A stretch of 6,890 nt of DNA, taken from contig JAFZDR010000012.1 in the NCBI GenBank assembly GCA_017561105.1, forward strand, positions 1 to 6,890. The letters are read 5' to 3'. The first letter of the stretch is position 1; each line of letters starts with the position of its first letter. Below, piece by piece: positions 5,500 through 6,890 of the stretch. Under the pieces are notes generated by a model. It searched no databases and had not been told where the DNA came from. It saw nothing but the letters and a program-made list of their open reading frames with translations. Source of the DNA: Alistipes sp. (GTDB lineage Bacteria; Bacteroidota; Bacteroidia; Bacteroidales; Rikenellaceae). A program made the position numbers and the translations under genes.

Positions 5500-6890
5500 A
5501 TGTTCAAAGGACATCCAAAAGCCCTTTATGCCTTGGCTCTCGCTAACACCGGTGAGCGTTTTGGCTACTACACAATGTTGGCTGTATTTGCTTTGTTCCT
5601 CCGCGCTAACTTCGGTTTGGACGCAGGTGTAGCAAGTATCATCTACAGCACTTTCCTCGGTCTTGTCTACTTTATGCCACTCTTTGGCGGTATCTTGGCA
5701 GATAAGTTCGGCTATGGTAAGATGGTAACATTGGGTATCTCGGTTATGTTTATCGGCTACCTTCTCCTCTCGTTGCCTCTCGGTGGCGACACCTTGGCGA
5801 TGATCGCTATGCTTGGCGCATTGCTCTTCATCTCTATCGGTACAGGCCTCTTCAAGGGTAACTTGCAGGTTATGGTTGGTAACCTCTACGACGACCCGCA
5901 GTACGCTTCGAAGCGCGACTCGGCATTCTCGTTGTTCTATATGGCTATCAACATTGGCGCATTGTTCGCTCCAACCGCAGCTGTTGCCATCAAGAATTGG
6001 GCAGAGACTTCGCTTGGCTTCACAGGCAATGATGCTTACCACTTCTCGTTCGCTGTTGCTTGCGTGGCATTGATCGTTTCGATGGTTATCTACTTTGCTT
6101 GCCGTAAGTGGTATGCTCATGTTGAGGGTGGCAAGAAGGATGCAAAGGCTGCTGCAGTTGTTGAGGATAACCTCACTCCTGCCGAGACTAAGGCTCGTAT
6201 CGTTGCACTTTGCCTTGTTTTCGCGGTAGTTATCTTCTTCTGGATGGCATTCCACCAGAACGGTCTTACACTCACATTCTTCGCTGACGAGTTCACCGTT
6301 AAGGAGGCATTCGGCTTGCAGAGCATGGCATTCAGCGTTTGGAACTTGGTACTTGTTATCGTGGCTGTATACGCAGCATTCTCATTGTTCCAGAGCGAGG
6401 GTGCAAAGGGTAAGGCTCTCTCTGGCGCAGCTCTCGTAGCATCGGTTGGTTACCTTATCTACAAGGGCTTGAATGTAGGCGATGCATCGGTTGCAGTAAA
6501 TGCTCCAATCTTCCAGCAGTTCAACCCATTCTATGTTGTAGCTCTCACACCTGTATCGTTGGCTATCTTCGGTGCGCTTGCAAAGCGTGGTAAGGAGCCT
6601 TCGGCACCTCGTAAGATTGCTTATGGTATGCTCGTTGCTGCAATCGGTTTTGCAATTATGGCAGTTGGTTCGATCGGCTTGCTCACTCCTGATGCACAGG
6701 CTGAGGCTGTTAAGGCAGGCGCAGAGGCTCCGCTCGCATCGGCAAATTGGCTCATTATGACCTACCTCGTGCTCACCTTTGCAGAGCTTCTCCTTTCACC
6801 AATGGGTATCTCATTCGTATCTAAGGTTGCTCCTCCAAAGTACAAGGGTATGATGATGGGTGGCTGGTTCGTAGCTACCGCTATCGGTAA
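5500..6890 (+). CDS. POT/PTR2-family peptide transporter (MFS), 3' end outside window
   Basis: The frame is open from ATG 5500 to the window edge (463 complete codons), so the stop lies beyond. The protein is a chain of hydrophobic helices broken by a charged loop (about 202-233) after the first six, as in inner-membrane POT symporters that import di- and tripeptides with protons. Family marks are the TM1 motif in the form N16-T-G-E19-R20-F-G-Y-Y, GTGLFKGN (114-121, Lys119), the PTR2 signature F146-Y-x-x-I-N-x-G153, FWMAFHQNG (247-255) and AELLLSPMG with Glu429, followed by WF near the edge. Two usual acidic positions differ: the first Glu of ExxER is Asn16, and the TM7 Glu before Gln appears to be His252. 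The start is supported by the well-placed promoter and A/T-rich leader. Bacterial POTs are usually 450-550 residues, so most of the protein is visible. Substrate and coupling are not shown by the sequence. Confidence 0.93.
   Translation, partial: MFKGHPKALYALALANTGERFGYYTMLAVFALFLRANFGLDAGVASIIYSTFLGLVYFMPLFGGILADKFGYGKMVTLGISVMFIGYLLLSLPLGGDTLAMIAMLGALLFISIGTGLFKGNLQVMVGNLYDDPQYASKRDSAFSLFYMAINIGALFAPTAAVAIKNWAETSLGFTGNDAYHFSFAVACVALIVSMVIYFACRKWYAHVEGGKKDAKAAAVVEDNLTPAETKARIVALCLVFAVVIFFWMAFHQNGLTLTFFADEFTVKEAFGLQSMAFSVWNLVLVIVAVYAAFSLFQSEGAKGKALSGAALVASVGYLIYKGLNVGDASVAVNAPIFQQFNPFYVVALTPVSLAIFGALAKRGKEPSAPRKIAYGMLVAAIGFAIMAVGSIGLLTPDAQAEAVKAGAEAPLASANWLIMTYLVLTFAELLLSPMGISFVSKVAPPKYKGMMMGGWFVATAIG

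Noticed and set aside
5491..6255. A 254-codon open frame on the - strand opposite the transporter gene
   Set aside because: Its product is rich in Cys, His, Glu and Arg with no recognisable domain. It lies entirely antisense to a well-supported POT gene whose motifs explain the DNA.

Overview
The window looks like chromosomal DNA from a Bacteroidales-type gut bacterium. GC is near 50% by eye. Three signs point this way: promoters of the Bacteroidetes form TTTG-N19-TAnnTTTG, A/T-rich leaders in place of Shine-Dalgarno sites, and a lipoprotein with acidic residues just after the lipobox cysteine. The genus cannot be fixed from the sequence; Alistipes or a related group would fit. I see no phage, IS, CRISPR, tRNA, rRNA or defence system. 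The genes read as housekeeping and nutrient-acquisition functions.

Layout. (1) Positions 1-2784, + strand: two tandem M20-family metallo-amidohydrolases of the AbgB type, about 79% identical in protein. The first is cut by the left edge. They lie 21 bp apart and are probably co-transcribed from a promoter outside the window. (2) 2803-2838: a strong hairpin with A/T tracts on both sides, placed between converging genes and probably terminating transcription from both. (3) 2856-5260, - strand: a two-gene operon. The first gene encodes a surface or periplasmic calcineurin-like metallophosphoesterase lipoprotein; 14 bp later comes a DUF5020 (Tsx-like) outer-membrane beta-barrel protein. (4) 5261-5499: a 239-bp divergent intergenic region with a promoter for each side and a perfect inverted repeat over the -33 element of the rightward promoter. 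(5) 5500-6890 and beyond, + strand: a POT/PTR2-family peptide transporter, cut by the right edge after 463 codons.

How the genes may work together (inference). The metallophosphoesterase and Tsx-like channel could form a scavenging pair: phosphoester cleavage outside the inner membrane, then outer-membrane passage of the product, possibly a nucleoside. The POT transporter and the AbgB-like hydrolases could jointly supply small peptides or N-acyl amino acids (p-aminobenzoyl-glutamate is the known AbgB substrate), but they are separate transcription units and nothing in the sequence links them directly.

The points most worth checking are the POT protein's changes at two proton-coupling positions, the palindrome over its promoter, the retained and diverging amidohydrolase duplication, and the phosphoesterase/Tsx-like operon. 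None amounts to a clearly new biological system.
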